The notes under the pieces were generated by a model. The model was not told the DNA's origin. It ran no database searches and worked only from the letters and a program-made list of their open reading frames with translations. Source: Clavaria fumosa (taxonomy: Eukaryota; Basidiomycota; Agaricomycetes; Agaricales; Clavariaceae). From it: 64,000 nt of DNA. The stretch spans positions 1,736,001-1,800,000 of the forward strand of contig OX637799.1 in NCBI GenBank assembly GCA_951802425.1, read 5' to 3'. Shown here in pieces: positions 9,252 through 21,324 of the stretch. Made by a program: the position numbers and the translations under genes. Numbering within the stretch: position 1 is the first letter of the stretch; every line of letters starts with the position of its first letter.

Positions 9252-12200
9252 TCATGAAGGCGGAGCAACTCGATCTCTTCGTATGGCCACTGGCTTCATG
9301 CGTTTTGCTAGAGAGAGTTCAGGCGAACTTTCGTCCTCCCGCATCCGCTTCTCGGCTGCCCCAAGTATAGACACACCCTTGGCTGCAACGCCTAAGGCAA
9401 CACCACCAGAAGTTGGCGTGGTGCGAGCCAGATCCGGCGCTGCACCTCGGATGCCCATTCCTCGACCACGACCAACTCCCCGGCCCCGCCCAGCCAATGC
9501 CTGCGGAGGCGTGGTGGTCTCACTGGGGAGATCCGCATTTGAGAGTGAAGGCTTGCGAGGTAAGGGCCTCGCGGCAGGCGTGACTGGAGATTGGACTACT
9601 GGAGTTGAACTGGATTGCCCGGTGGAAGGCCCGGCAGAGGCTGAAGAAGGTGGTGGTGACTGCGTGGCTTGCGTAGTTGAAACAGCCGAGTCGGGTATGA
9701 GGCCCGCCCTGGTCCAGGCAAGTACTTGCGCCTCCAACTTCTTAAGCTTAGCTTGCGCTCGGATTAATGCCTGATCTTTGAGCTTTCCCTTCACTGCTTG
9801 CTCCATACGGCCTCGTTCCACCGCGGCGGCTATCTCGTGTTCTTGTAGGGCTCGAATTTTCTTGTCATGCTCAGCAATGGCGGCGTTCTTGGCTTCTTCC
9901 ACAGCTTTCTTCGCAGCCTCTTTACTGGTCTCTGATCGTGACAGAGCCTCATCCCGCTCTCTGATGAGTTCTGCTCTCTCGGCTTCCCAAGAACGCCGAG
10001 CGCCCTCAATATTCGCATCCTCATTTGCAGATGATACGGCAGCTCTCGCCGACCACGAAGCCTTCTCCTCAAGCAGCTTGTCTCGCTCTTCTCGAAGAGC
10101 AGCCTGTGGCAGACGTTAGCAGCCAACCCGTACAATAAATTTTGAGACTGACAATGTCGGATTCCTGGTCAGGTTGCGTTGGAGGGGGCTTAGATGAGTG
10201 CGCCTCGGCAAGCGACTTCTCTAATGCTTCCTTATCATGTTGAAGGCGATCTATCTCTTGCTTCAGAGCTTGTGCTTCGTTCGCAGCCGTCTGAGAGGCA
10301 CTAATCGTCAATTCCTTTATCTGGTCTCTGAGCTCCGTGATTGTGGCATTCAGTTGAGACTTGTCGTTATTCAATTGGCCCAAACGGCTCTTGAACCCTT
10401 GATTGTTCTTCGCCATTGTTTCACGATGCGCACGAATCGATTCCTCAAGGGCAGTGATCTGTTCGCATTGATGAGTATACAGGAAAAGTTACACTGTCGT
10501 CATACTCGCCCGTGCTTTCTGATCATCCTTGTTTGACGTCGTCTGCTCACGAGCGGCAAGTTCGGTTTTAAGCCGCTCAACTTCGTCTTTGAGTGCTTGA
10601 TATTCAACAGGATCAATTCGGTCATACTACGGAGACAGCGTGAGGCAATTTGTGGGATTAGAAATGATGATAGAACCGACCTTCGTGAGAAGTTGCGCAG
10701 CGCGTTCTTGCCATCGTCGATTCTCGTCCTCAAGGCGCTTGATTTGACCCTCACGGGATTCTAGTTCTGACTGAGCGGTACGGGCTCTCTCTTGGGCTGG
10801 CTCAAGTTGTGAACTGAGCTGCTGCAGTCTCGTTTCCAACTCCCTCGCACGTTTGGCGTACATTTCGGAGTCGGCGCGGAGAGTGGCATTGCTCTCACGA
10901 AGAATGTTTAATTGGTTGATCCGCTCGATCAACTCAGCATGTTGAGCCTCCGATGTCGCCGTTTCCACGGCGCGCTCTCGTTCCTAGAGGATTGAGACTG
11001 GGTTAAGTGTCGATTTACGGAAGCCACATACCTCAGACAGAGTGGCCCTGGTTTCCTCCAACGCATGTGATAAATGCTCAATCTGAATTTTCAGACGAGC
11101 ACTTTCCTGCTTGCTGAGCTCGAGTTGGAGATCCACAATCTCCTTCTCCTTGCGCAGATAAGCCACCACAGATCTCAAATCTGAAAGTTTAGTGTCTGCA
11201 TCGTCGCCCGCCTCGACCTCTTTTGGTGCGCCGTTGGGCTGATCTGCCGCCTGTCGAATGCGAGCCGCTTGTGAACTGACGGACTCTAGGTGTTGATGAA
11301 GTAAATTATTCTGGGTCGCCAGATCTTGACATCTGAAAAGCGGAAGTTTAATATCATTCTCCGAGAGAAATAGTCATCGTACCGAGCCCTCAGATCTGAG
11401 ATTTCCTTGTCGAGAGCATCTTTCTGGCTTCTCCAGCTGGCCTCAGACGCTGACAATTTGGATTGGGCAGTCTCAGCTACTGCCAGGTTGTCGCGTGCAG
11501 TAGTCTGTGCGGAGCCCAATTGCCGCTTGAGGGCATCTAAACCTTTAATAGATTCAGCATGAGCCAGGACTTCACGGGAATATTTCTCCTCTGCAACCTG
11601 TTGGCGTGTGTTAAAACGCCGGACGTCACGGCTCGGATAGTGTCAAACCTTTGCGCGCTCCTCCGACTGATGGACCTCGGCCTCCCAGTTGGTCTGGTTA
11701 TTTTCGGACTGCTTGTCTAATGAACTCAGGTCGAAGATAGTACCCTCCAAAGTTTTCTTGTCGGCTAACCACGATCCTCGCTCAGAGTCGAAGTTGCGCT
11801 GCATTTCGGCGGATTTTTCTGTCAAACGCACAATTTCTGCCTGCGCTGACTCAAGTTTCTCCTGAAGTGCTCGTTGCTCGGACTGCATGAAGGCATTCAG
11901 CGCAAAGCTTTGGCGTAACAAGAAGTATTCACCTCGAGACGGGTAATCTGGCTTTCAGATGACGCTTTGTACTCGTCATAAGCAGAGTTCAGAGTTGCCA
12001 GCGCAGACTCATTCGCTTGGCTAATTTCCTTGAACTGTTGCACATGCCGTCGTGCGGCAGCGATGTCTCCTTGCGCAATCTGCAACGCTGAGCTGTACAA
12101 ATAATAAAACAACGATCACAGACAGATACAACGGTGCATGTTCTTACCGAAGCTCTGCTACTTCTGCCTCAAGCTGTTGCTCACGAGTGGAATTTTGATC

Positions 12201-15200
12201 GGGCACCTGAGCCGCGTTTTGATCAGTGTACGGGTGGCCTTCATAAACGGCGAGCTTCGCCTCATTGCCACGGAGTTGTCTTGATACATCCTCCACGCGT
12301 TGTTCAAGCTGTTGCTTACTCATCTGTGCTTCGATCAGGTTTTCGCGAGCCTTGGAGAAATCGTCGTTCTAGGCATCACCGGGATAAGATATAGGCGACT
12401 ATTACTATAGTGAACACGCACGATCTTATCAATGCGAACTTGAAGTTCCTTCAGTTCCAAGGCCTTTTGCATCGAGACATGCCTAAGAGTCTCCCGCTCT
12501 TGCGAAAGCTGCGCTCTAAGGTCTTGACTTCACCAAGGTCAGCGGAGGAACGAAAGGGCTCAGTCCTTCACCCACGTTTGATTCTCGAGCATTTGCAATT
12601 GCCCTTCTAATCGACGCCGGTCTTTCTCCCCCGAACGCTCCAAATCATTATGCATCTTTTGCACATTGACCATGAGAGCGGACAGGTGTGAGCGCTCCAA
12701 CGATAGACTCTTGTTATCCTCCACAAGTCGGCTTTGCACGTTCTAATCCGAGACGATTAGTGAGGATGTCAAAACACAATCGTAGGGCTCACCTCCCAGA
12801 TCTTCTTTTCCGCACGCAAATTAGCACATTCAGTCCTGAGTTGCTCAACACGATTATTAGCGGATAGTAATTCTTCCGACACACGATTGCACTCGATGTC
12901 CACGCGAGTATATTGATCGTAAAGCTTTTGGTTCCGCATGGTTAAGTTTTCGTTATTACGGGTTTGCAGCATGAGCTCCTCATGAGACATCCGTTGGCGA
13001 TCTTAGACGAAATGGATGACAATGACCGAGAGGAAAGTCAAGGGAACGGTGACTTACCAGTCAAAAACTCGATCTTTGCGTTGGCTTTGGCAAGGGCTGC
13101 GCTGAGTTTACCGACATCCCTGTGAGATGCAATAAGATCTTCACGGAGACGTACAGAGTCCGAACCCATTTCGGCCCTATACATCGCAAGCTCTTTCTGC
13201 GTCTCTGCTAGCTCCTTGGCCAATCCGGCTTCGTCCTTCGGCCCAGATTCTTGCTGGAATGGGTCGAGCTCCAAGTCTTGCGCTCGTGCCGCCGCGTTCT
13301 TCTCTGCTCTCGCCAACACGCTTCTCAACGTGTCCCGCTCCTTCGCATAAGCCTGGATGGTAGTCTCGCTGCTCTTCCTCTGCCTCTCCAATTCGGCGGC
13401 CAGTTCTTGAATGGCTTCATGTGCTTCTCTCACCGCTTCCCCTTGTTCTTTCTCCATGACGGCCCGGTATTCCTTCTCCTCTGCTTCCATCTTGGCTCCC
13501 AGCTCCCGGACGATTTTAAGCAGCTTCTGGTTTTGCTCCTGTAGCTGATCGATGGACACGAAAAGAACGAGATTATCAGTTATCACTTCCTCGATGTTCT
13601 CCGCTGGCTTGATGGGATGTTCTTCCAAGTAGTTGTCGGAGGGCAGGACAGGATTCTCATGTCTCGTCAGTCGCTTAAGCAAAGCACGAACTTGGCGTCC
13701 TAGATCCTCCAGCTGCTTCTGCAGCAGTTCGTTCTCATGAATAGATTTAGTGAACTTCTGATGGTTCTCCTGAGCTAAGCTAGCCTGCGAATCCCGGTCG
13801 GAAAGCGCTTGCGATAGTTGCTGAGCGAGCTGCGAAGCCTCCGATTGTAATCTCGCGTACTCCTCCCGCTGCTGCGAGAGGATTGGCGCCTAGAGAGTGA
13901 TATGAGCGTCGTCAAAACAAAGATGTCAGGGAGAGAAATGCCCACCCTTTCTTGAATCTGGGCCAGAACGGACGCTAACGTCCTCTCCATCTGATCGTAC
14001 TCGAGAGACTTCTGATCATAATCTTGCTGTAATTGCACATGTTCCGAGTACACTTCAGTGAAAGTCTTTCCGCCACTCTGCATCTTGCTTGCCATGGCTA
14101 CAGTCGGACTCAACCCCATCATTCCATCCGTCACCTCATCGTGACCGCGTGCAGGAGTGCTGAACGGACCGCCGCGAGCGGGAGAAGCAAGCTCGCCTCT
14201 CTCCATCTTCTGGAGCACGTTCTGCAAATGGTCAACTCTCCTCTCCGCTTCGTCTCTTGCGCTCCGTTCTCTCTCTAGTTCTTCTCTCAACGCAGCCTCC
14301 CGCCTCTCCGCTCGCTCACCAATTTCAGACCAGTCCTTCTCAATATTGTCGACAATTTCCTTAGCTTGATTCTCTCGCTCCTCCATCATGGCAACCAGCC
14401 TCTTCAAACCAGACGCTTCGCTGGAGTAAGTGGCTTCCTGCTCCGCAAGCTGACCCGTAAGGTCCTGGACACGCGTCAAGGCTTGCGTTAGCTGATGAGT
14501 TTGCGCCGTATGGGCAGACTGCAGCGCTTTGAGGGAGCTCTCCGTCGCTGCGTGCGCCTGGGTCAAAGAGTCATATGAAGTTTGCAATTGCGAAACTTCG
14601 GCATGCTTCGTGCGGCGGTACTTCGCGAACTCTTCGGATTTTGCGGCGAGTTCAGACGCGGTTCGATCGCACTCAGCTTGAGAAAGCTGCAGCTGTTGCG
14701 TTAGAGATTCCAATTTGAACTAGGAAAAATGAGCAGAAGGTTGAGTGGACCAGATTACGAGTGAACACATAGTGCTTTACTTGGGTTGAAGTCTCTGCCG
14801 AACGTAATTCTCGAATTTGAGCCTCGAGAGTCTGATGCTCCTGTCTAGCGTTTTTCAAAGTGGTCCTCAACGTCTGGATCTCCTCTAACAGACGCGTGTG
14901 AAAATCATTACACAAAGTCAGATTTCTTGTCTCACCATCACGCTCGATGCCCTCTTGCCTGAGGCGATCAACAACGCCAATGAGCTCGCGTTTCTCCCTT
15001 TCAGTTTCTTGCGTCGCGCGTTTTAAGTTCTCGAGTTCCACTTTGGCGGCAGATTGAGAGCCTGAAACGTTCGCCATCTGACTTCTCAATGAGGCTTGAG
15101 AAGCAGCTGGAATGACAGGAAGGTCATTGGCACATCTAGAAACACGCTGCAGCATAACAGAAACGCACCGAGCTCTTCGCGTTCTTTCCAGACCGAGTCG

Positions 15201-15586
15201 AGCTCGTTTTTCGTAGCCTCCAGCGCTGCTTCTAAATCGTTTGATAGTGTTTCACGATCTTGCAATGCTTGGTCTAATTCAACGTCCTTTCTATCTAACT
15301 CTGCTTGGACGCGGTCGAGATTTTCCTGTATTGACTCGCGATCCTTTATGGAGGCAATGAAAGACAGGTAAACCCGACATATACTCTGCGCATCCGGATT
15401 TGCCCAGTCTTCCACTTCTGGAACAAGTTCCGAAAGGTAGTCCAAGTCCAGGTCCACAGGCAGAGAGACGGAGAGGGAGGTGCGTGTCGGAGGTTCCTGA
15501 GTAGACTGCGTAGAACCGTCTTCTTCAGCTTCCGCAGCAGCCGCGGCAGCAGCAGCGTCATTTTTGCTCTTTCTCCGAGTTTTCAT
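9252..15586 (-). CDS. TPR/Mlp1-type nuclear pore basket coiled-coil protein
   Basis: A multi-exon - strand gene starts at the ATG at 15586 (MKTRRKSKNDAAAA) and ends at a TGA at 9252-9254. Exon 1 ends near 15169 and about fifteen short introns follow. I did not fix every junction. The product would be roughly 1,900 residues and is almost wholly heptad-rich coiled coil. The block near 13,500-13,560, encoding IDQLQEQNQKLLKIVRELG, matches the conserved segment of TPR/Mlp1/Nup-Tpr proteins. The C-terminus is non-coiled and rich in Gly, Arg and Pro (GRGRGVGRGRGMGIRG), followed by a Lys/Arg cluster resembling a nuclear localization signal, also typical of TPR. These proteins form nuclear-basket filaments used in mRNA export and the spindle checkpoint. 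Myosin-like or other coiled-coil proteins are the main alternative. Confidence 0.82.
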
Positions 15587-15743
15587 GATATAACACAACG
15601 TCGGAAGTGAGACCGTGGATGGCAGCAGCGAGTCACGAGCGAGGTTGTATCTGGTCATGTGACTGTGAGCGCCACAGATCTAGTCATGTGACAAAGTCCC
15701 ACGCCTTCTCGGATTTCCCGCCATCATTCTGGACTCTTTCAGT
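15587..15743. promoter_or_regulatory. 157-bp divergent promoter between the TPR-like gene and MOB2
   Basis: The start codons of the two genes are only 157 bp apart, so the promoter must be shared. Two copies of TCATGTGAC or its close variant (GTCATGTGACTG near 15654 and GTCATGTGACAA near 15684) sit in it. They are candidate binding sites for a bHLH-type factor. Confidence 0.5.
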
Positions 15744-16736
15744 ATGTCGTTTTTCAATTCCATAGGGTATGCTTTCGCTGTCGATGGCTTTCTTGTCCTC
15801 ACTCCTCAGTTTCAAGGCGTTCTATGGCCCGCGCTCCTCGTGGGCCAAAACGATCACCCACGCCGACTTCTGCAACTTTTCCACCTCAGGATACATCACA
15901 GCAGCCACCACCGCTACCTCCGTCACCCGTCGCATCATCACCAAACCCCAAGCCATTATATCTATGCAGTCCTTTTGTCGAAGCCGCTCTCGTTAAAGGC
16001 CATTTCAAAACGATCGTCATGCTACCTAAGTATGTAGACATAATGGAATGGGTTGCTGTCAACAGTACGTCTCAATTAGTCCAAGGAGTCTACCATGATC
16101 CTTCATTATTTTTGCGAGTAGTCTTTGACTTCTACACCAACCTCAACGAGTTTTATGGCGTGATCACCGAGTGCTGCACTCAACAGACGTGCCCTACTAT
16201 GTCCGCGGGACCTTCGTTCGTGATTTCATTTTTCATCATTATTCGGCGATTCGGCTCATCTGGCCGAAAGCCTCAACTACGCCTGGATCAACCAAGATCG
16301 CAAGAGCGTCTATCTTCCAGCCCCGACTTATATCGACTATGTCATGGCATGGGTGCAAAACCTTTTAGATGATGACAACGTTTTCCCGACTAAATCTGGT
16401 GCCATTCAATCATATTCATTATATCCAAATCTGATGTTATTTGTATTTTTCAAAGGGCAAGATTTTCCTCCGTCCTTCCCTGCCACCATAAAACACGTTT
16501 ACCGCCAACTCCTCCGAGTTTTTGCACATATATATCATGCGCACTACCCACAGATCCTACACCTGCGTTCTGAACCCCACTTCAACTCTCTATTTGCGCA
16601 TTTCCTCGCATTTGGTCGAGAGTATGAGCTACTAGAGTTGAAAGATATCAAAGGCTCACAAACGGCACCCGTTGGAATTGGTGCGCTAATGGAGAAATGG
16701 AAAGAGATGGGCATCCTTGAGAGGGGAGGCGCTTGA
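15744..16736 (+). CDS. MOB2: MOB kinase activator, Mob2 type
   Basis: Exons are 15744-15766, 15817-16064, 16122-16215, 16271-16398 and 16456-16736, giving 257 residues with every phase consistent. After MSFFNSIGRS and a Pro/Ser-rich linker, the Mob/phocein fold shows PKYVDIMEWVAVN, ITECCTQQTCPTMSAG (zinc-binding Cys pair), APTYIDYVMAWV, FPTKSG, and LLRVFAHIYHAHY (zinc-binding His pair). It is closer to my recollection of Mob2 (partner of the NDR kinases Orb6/Cbk1 in polarity and cell separation) than of Mob1. The last intron (16399-16455, 57 nt) has no stop and is a multiple of three, so its retention would insert 19 residues without a frameshift. Confidence 0.9.
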
Positions 16737-16885
16737 CCATGTGGGGGCTACTCCGCCGGACGGGAAACAGGCGTTATAGTCAATGGGTTGCCAACTCTGC
16801 GATGCATGTAACTTTTCACGGTGGCTTGCGAGGATTTGTTTTCATGTGGCGCACGACACTAAGCATATCCTTACATTTTACTCTC

Positions 16886-17720
16886 ATGGCCAATGCTTCA
16901 TTCATTGCTGAGCATGAGCGTTGCGCCGACCACTTGCATGTCCTATTAATCACCACTGGTAGTGTTGCGTCCATCAAGGCCCCGCTCATCGTGGCAGAGC
17001 TGTTTACCGTCCGTAAGAGCCGAAACTCCTCCCAATTTAGCTCATCAAAGTGTAGCACGGCAATGTCAAAATCGAGGTCGTCGCCACTCAGGCATCGCTG
17101 ACTTTCTTTGACGCCGCCGCGGTGCGAAAGATGGGCGTGAGGGTGTGGTTGGACGAGAATGAGTGGAATGTGTGTGCCCTTTCTCAGCCCAATGTTTCCA
17201 TGTGTACTCTCACCGGCTTCAGGCGGACTACACAATTGGCGACCCAATCCTGCATATCGAGCTTAGGCGGTGGGCGGATGTCGTCATTGTCGCGCCCTGT
17301 TCCGCTAACACGCTCGCCAAAATCGCACACGGGCTTTGCGACAACCTTGCAGTTGCGTTTTCTCCCGCCTGTCACTGCTACATCTCATCCTACACAATGA
17401 ACATAGACGTCCGTGCTGCGTGCCCTCACACCGAGCACGCCAACGTATGTCTTCCCCGCAATGAACACGTATATGTACGCGCATCCCCTGACCGCCGAGC
17501 ATCTTCGTGTCGTGCGTGACGTCATCGGGTATCGTGTGGTGGGACCTATAGGCAAGAACCTCGCCTGTGGTGACATCGGTGTGTAATATTGTCCTGGACA
17601 TTTGGGGTTGCCCGTAGTGCTCAAACACCTGTGATTACAGGGATAGGTGCCATGACTGAATGGCATGATGTTGTAAACATTGTACTTGGCCATTTGAGGG
17701 GTGTGGGTCAAGAGAACTGA
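16886..17720 (+). CDS. phosphopantothenoylcysteine decarboxylase (coenzyme A biosynthesis)
   Basis: This FMN-dependent enzyme converts 4'-phospho-N-pantothenoylcysteine to 4'-phosphopantetheine in the CoA pathway. Exons 16886-17008, 17056-17169, 17223-17351, 17407-17578 and 17641-17720 give 205 residues, about the length of animal and plant enzymes. Diagnostic motifs are LLITTGSVASIKAPLI (FMN loop), GDPILHIELRRWAD (catalytic His), APCSANTLAKIAHGLCDNL, FPAMNTYMYAHP (substrate-binding PAMN) and NLACGDIGIGAM (catalytic Cys). The C-terminal GDIG|IGAM is only recovered by splicing out 17579-17640. Being a short enzyme-like form with the catalytic Cys, it is more likely a true decarboxylase than a Hal3/Vhs3-type long paralogue. 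The first donor (GTCCGT at 17009) is weak, so that junction is the least sure. Confidence 0.88.
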
Positions 17721-18040
17721 GAACTACTGTACCACCTAAGCTAGGTAATAATTGTCAGTCTAGGAATGAGCTATGGGGCTTCTATATCACAGTCAGGGTT
17801 GGTCAAGCATAGTTGAGTAGGGTGAAATATTATGGGCTTTGCAAGTATGTACCAGTGGACAGATGTAGTTGGGTAAGAGAGGTTATGGGAGACATTGGAT
17901 TGGGTTTGTACCCATATAGTGAGTAGGTGAGTAATCACAAGGTTGTGGAGGTTATATTTGGGTACTTGCTGGAAGCTTATTACAAGTGAAGCTGAGCCTT
18001 CTACTACTAGGTTCTACTACTAGGTTCTAGTTCTGGGGAT
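17721..18040. other. spacer between host genes and the retrotransposon island
   Basis: AT-richer sequence without a gene, including a short tandem repeat of CTACTAGGTT near 18002-18028 just before the first LTR. It marks the boundary of the transposon-rich part of the window. Confidence 0.5.
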
Positions 18041-18331
18041 TGTTAGGATCGCTTATGTAAGCCATCCCAAAGTGCAGTTGTGGAGAAACTGGGGAGGGTT
18101 GTTGGAAGGTCACATGACCTGTGGCTGGGTCGGATTATGTAATCATGTAAGATCACATGACCTGGGGCCTGGGTGCATCACGTGATCCGAGGGTCCAAGC
18201 GTGGGAATGCCAGCAAGTGCCGAAGCATTCGCTATAAGTACTTTCGCTTTTCCTTTTTTGTACTCTTTTCCCCTTATCTTAGTATTGTCGTCATGACCTT
18301 ACACTTAAGTTGTGTGAGACCCAGTCTGATA
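18041..18331 (+). repeat. 5' LTR of element 1 (alpha subtype)
   Basis: It starts TGTTAGGATC and ends CAGTCTGATA, about 291 bp. It has a TATA box (CTATAAGTAC near 18231) and CACGTG/CACATGACCT motifs upstream. The probable transcript start lies near CTTATCTTAG at 18273-18282. The alpha subtype reads TATAAGTACTTTCGC where beta reads TATATATACTACGTC. Confidence 0.88.
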
Positions 18332-18332
18332 T

Positions 18333-18343
18333 AATACTAAGAT
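18333..18343 (+). other. self-priming primer-binding site, element 1
   Basis: AATACTAAGAT lies 1 nt after the LTR and is the exact reverse complement of ATCTTAGTATT inside the LTR (18276-18286), at the expected 5' end of the RNA. No tRNA 3'-end complement starting TGG is present at this place. This is the arrangement known from Tf1 of fission yeast. Confidence 0.7.
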
Positions 18344-18905
18344 CCGCCTGTCCGCCCTAGCCCCGTGTCCTAACCTGGCTAGCCTGGACCCTTAATTTCA
18401 AACTGTGACACATTGTCACAGCTCAGCCCCTATCATCCTCTTCTCCTTTACCCTGCCCGCGGTGTGTAACAGAACTGCACGAAATTTTTACTGTGTGTAG
18501 ATACATGTGACCAGACCAGGAGGAAGTCAACTGTGACCCTCCCCAAGTGATACCGAGTGCCCAAGGCCTGGAACTTTGTTTTACAGCTACATACCAGTGA
18601 ATCATGTAGGGTACAGGGCAAGGAAAGGCCCCTACATAGTCTTTCTGTAGTTTCCTGGTCCAGTGGACAGGGCCCTTGCTCTGTGACCATTGTCAGAAGG
18701 GTGCACGGGCAACTCATTAGGAGTTGTGGAGCGACCACCTGGGACACCATTCAGGCCCCACGTTAACAAAAGTTTCATAGAATAAGAGTTCTATAGGTAC
18801 ATAAGTACACAGAAGAGCAGCCTAAGAGGACAGGACTGTTAAGAGATCAAAGAAATCCTGAGTGCCCAAGGCCCAGAACTTTATTTACAGTATCCAGGGC
18901 CTGTG

Positions 18906-21324
18906 ATGGCAGACCATGTCGCCCCACCTGTAGCCCAACCTATGAGGCTTGACCTATCTGTTGCCCCCTTTGATGGGCAGAAAAGGAACTTCCATACATT
19001 CCTCCAATCACTTCGCCTCTTGTTTATGGTGAACCTGACTACCTATGCTATGGACCTGGTGAAGGTCCTCTTTGCTTTGAGCAAAATTACTGGAGATGGA
19101 TTCACTGCTGAATGGGCGAATATGAAAGTGGAAGAGATCCTGGGTAGTGGTGAGGCCGGAACCTGGGTGGAGTTTGTGGAGGAGATGAAGCGGGCGTTTG
19201 ATGACCCAAACAACCATGCGACTGCCCTTGCTGATATTGCAGGGTTGAAACAGGGTGCCATGATGGCACCAGAGTTCTTCATGAGATTCGAGACACTGTT
19301 CTGACAGGTGGAGTTGAGTGCAGAAAAGGACTCAGGAATCCTGGTCCATTGGCTGGAGTTGAACTTGAGTAGGAGGTTGGTGGAGAGGATCTATGGTATC
19401 TCCCCGATGCCAGAGACTTATGGAGAATGGAAAGTGCTGGCAGAAAGACTGGATGCCCAGCAAAGGCGATTTGATGCGATAGTCATGGAACGGACACTGC
19501 AACCCATTGCAACCCCCGTGCGACCCACCGTGACCCTACCACGACCTGACGTGACCGTTTCGCGACCTCTTGTGACCCCTCTGCTGTGTACTCCGGATGT
19601 GGCCATGGCCCAAGGATGGGCCCCTGCTGATGAGAGATGTTGTTTCCGATGCCACCAGACTGGCCATGCTGTCTGTTTCTGCCCCCTGCCTGATACACGT
19701 CTGCAGGTCCCAAGGGCCCAAACCTGGGCAGCACCATGTGCCCCCCAAATGGTGGAGGGATATGAGAAAGAGATTGCATGGCTCCGAGCCTGCATAGAGC
19801 TGTGTGAGAGAGAGAGGAGGACTCCCACTGAGGAGAAGAAGTGTGCCAGCCCCCTTTCCGTCCCTGTGCCTGCTGCAAGTATACCCCAATATACCATCTT
19901 GCAGCGGAGACATACCTGAATTGGGGCTGAGGTGAAGGAGGAAGAGAGACTGGCAGAGCACCTAACCAGAGTGCAGCCAGAAGTGCGGAAACATGTGCCA
20001 CGAGAGCTAGCCATCCAGGTGCACTTGGAGGCTTTCAGCACTGGCAAAGGGACCACAATGAAGGCCCTTGTTGACTCAGGGTGCACCAACTGCTTCATGG
20101 ATTTGGAGTGGGCAAAAGGAGTGGGACTGGAGCCATCTCTCCTGCTGAACCCAATCACCATGTATAATGTGGATGGGACACAGAACAGGAATGGAAAGGT
20201 CTGGTATGGGATAGAGGTGCTGGTGAGAGTTGGTGACCACCAGGAGCAGATCCACTTTCTGCTGGGAAAGACCCAGTCCCACAAGGTCATCCTTGGGCAT
20301 GACTGGCTCAAGCGGCATAACCCAGATATCGACTGGCAGAAGGCAGAGCTGAGCCTTACCTGCTGCCCCCCACAGTGTTCCCCATCCCCTCGAGCCTCTG
20401 CACCCCTGAAAACGAGTACCCTCACATCCACGAGTATTCTGGACACCCATTTTCCCAACTCTGGCCCTACCCCTGATTGGCCCAGCTGCTACCCTTTGGT
20501 GTTTAGTGAAGCGAAGTGGGATGAACTTCCCCGCTCCCAACCAGACTTCGATATTAAGATCAAGTTCAAAAAGGACCCTGAGCACCTCTCCTCCAAGCTG
20601 TATTCTTTGACATGGCAGGAGATGGTGGAGATGAACCATTGGGTGGATGAGCAGCTTGCTTCTGGACGAATCTGGCCCTTGAAATCCCCGTATGCCAGCC
20701 CCTTCTTCTTCAAACATGAGAAGGACAAGCTGCGGCCAATCATCGACTACTCGAGGCTGAATGCACACCTGATCAAGGACAAGTACCCCCTCCCCCGCAT
20801 CCGAGACACAGTGGATGTGCTTAAAGGAGCGTTGATCTACTCTAAGATTGATGCAAAGGGAGGTTTCCCATCTATGCAGGTCTGGCCTGAGCACCAGCAC
20901 CGCTGTGCCTTCCTGACACCCCGTGGACTCTTCGAACCAGCTGTCATGTGGTTTGGACTGCAGAATGCCCCTGCTACCTTCCAATGCTTCATGAATCATG
21001 TGTTGAGGGAGGAGATTGCAGGAGGACATGCGAGGGCCTATGTGGATGATGTCATTGTGTTTGCAGAGGACTTGGCTACACACCAGTACTGGATGGATCG
21101 GGTCTTGAGGAAGTTTGGAGAGAATGGGTTGTGTCTCAAACTCAGTAAATGCGAGTTTGAGAAGAGTGAGATCATCTTCCTGGGGATGAAGATCTCCCAC
21201 AACAGACTAGAGCATGATCCGGCCAAGGGTGCAGCAGTCTGAGATTGGCCATGTCCTAAGAATGTGAAGGATGTCCAGAGGTTCAATGGGATGCTGAACT
21301 ACCTCCGCCGGCACATCCCAAATC
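18906..21324 (+). pseudogene. gag-pol of element 1, N-terminal part (gag, zinc knuckle, protease, RT)
   Basis: One continuous frame begins with MADHVAPP at 18906. The gag domain includes a CCHC knuckle (CFRCHQTGHAVCFC). Protease follows with VDSGCTNCFMD and ILGHDWL, then reverse transcriptase (IDYSRLN, FGLQNAPATFQ, active site YVDD near 21040). In-frame TGA codons occur at 19302, 19917 and 21240. The one at 19917 is shared with the other alpha/beta copies and may be a natural gag-pol readthrough stop. The other two are copy-specific. The reading stops at 21324 where element 2 is inserted and continues at 49109. Confidence 0.85.

Larger units (their letters stand above)
18041..21324 (+). mobile_element. 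element 1, left part: chromodomain Ty3/gypsy retrotransposon (alpha/beta subfamily)
   Basis: The 5' LTR (18041-18331) is followed by a self-priming site (18333-18343), an untranslated leader of about 560 nt, and gag-protease-RT coding sequence up to the point where element 2 entered. The right part resumes at 49105 in the same frame. The two LTRs are of different subtypes (alpha left, beta right), and the flanks (GGGAT left, ATTTG right) do not form a target duplication. The whole is therefore a recombinant or rearranged copy. Confidence 0.9.

Noticed and set aside
19418..20458. 346-codon - strand frame with Ser/Trp-rich translation, also at 46672-47799 and 61299-62366
   Set aside because: Complementary-strand shadow of gag and protease in the chromoviruses.
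20076..21200. Long - strand frame (374 codons) opposite pol of element 1, repeated at 45930-47054
   Set aside because: It is the mirror frame of the protease/RT coding sequence; it recurs only because pol recurs and shows no domain or start context.
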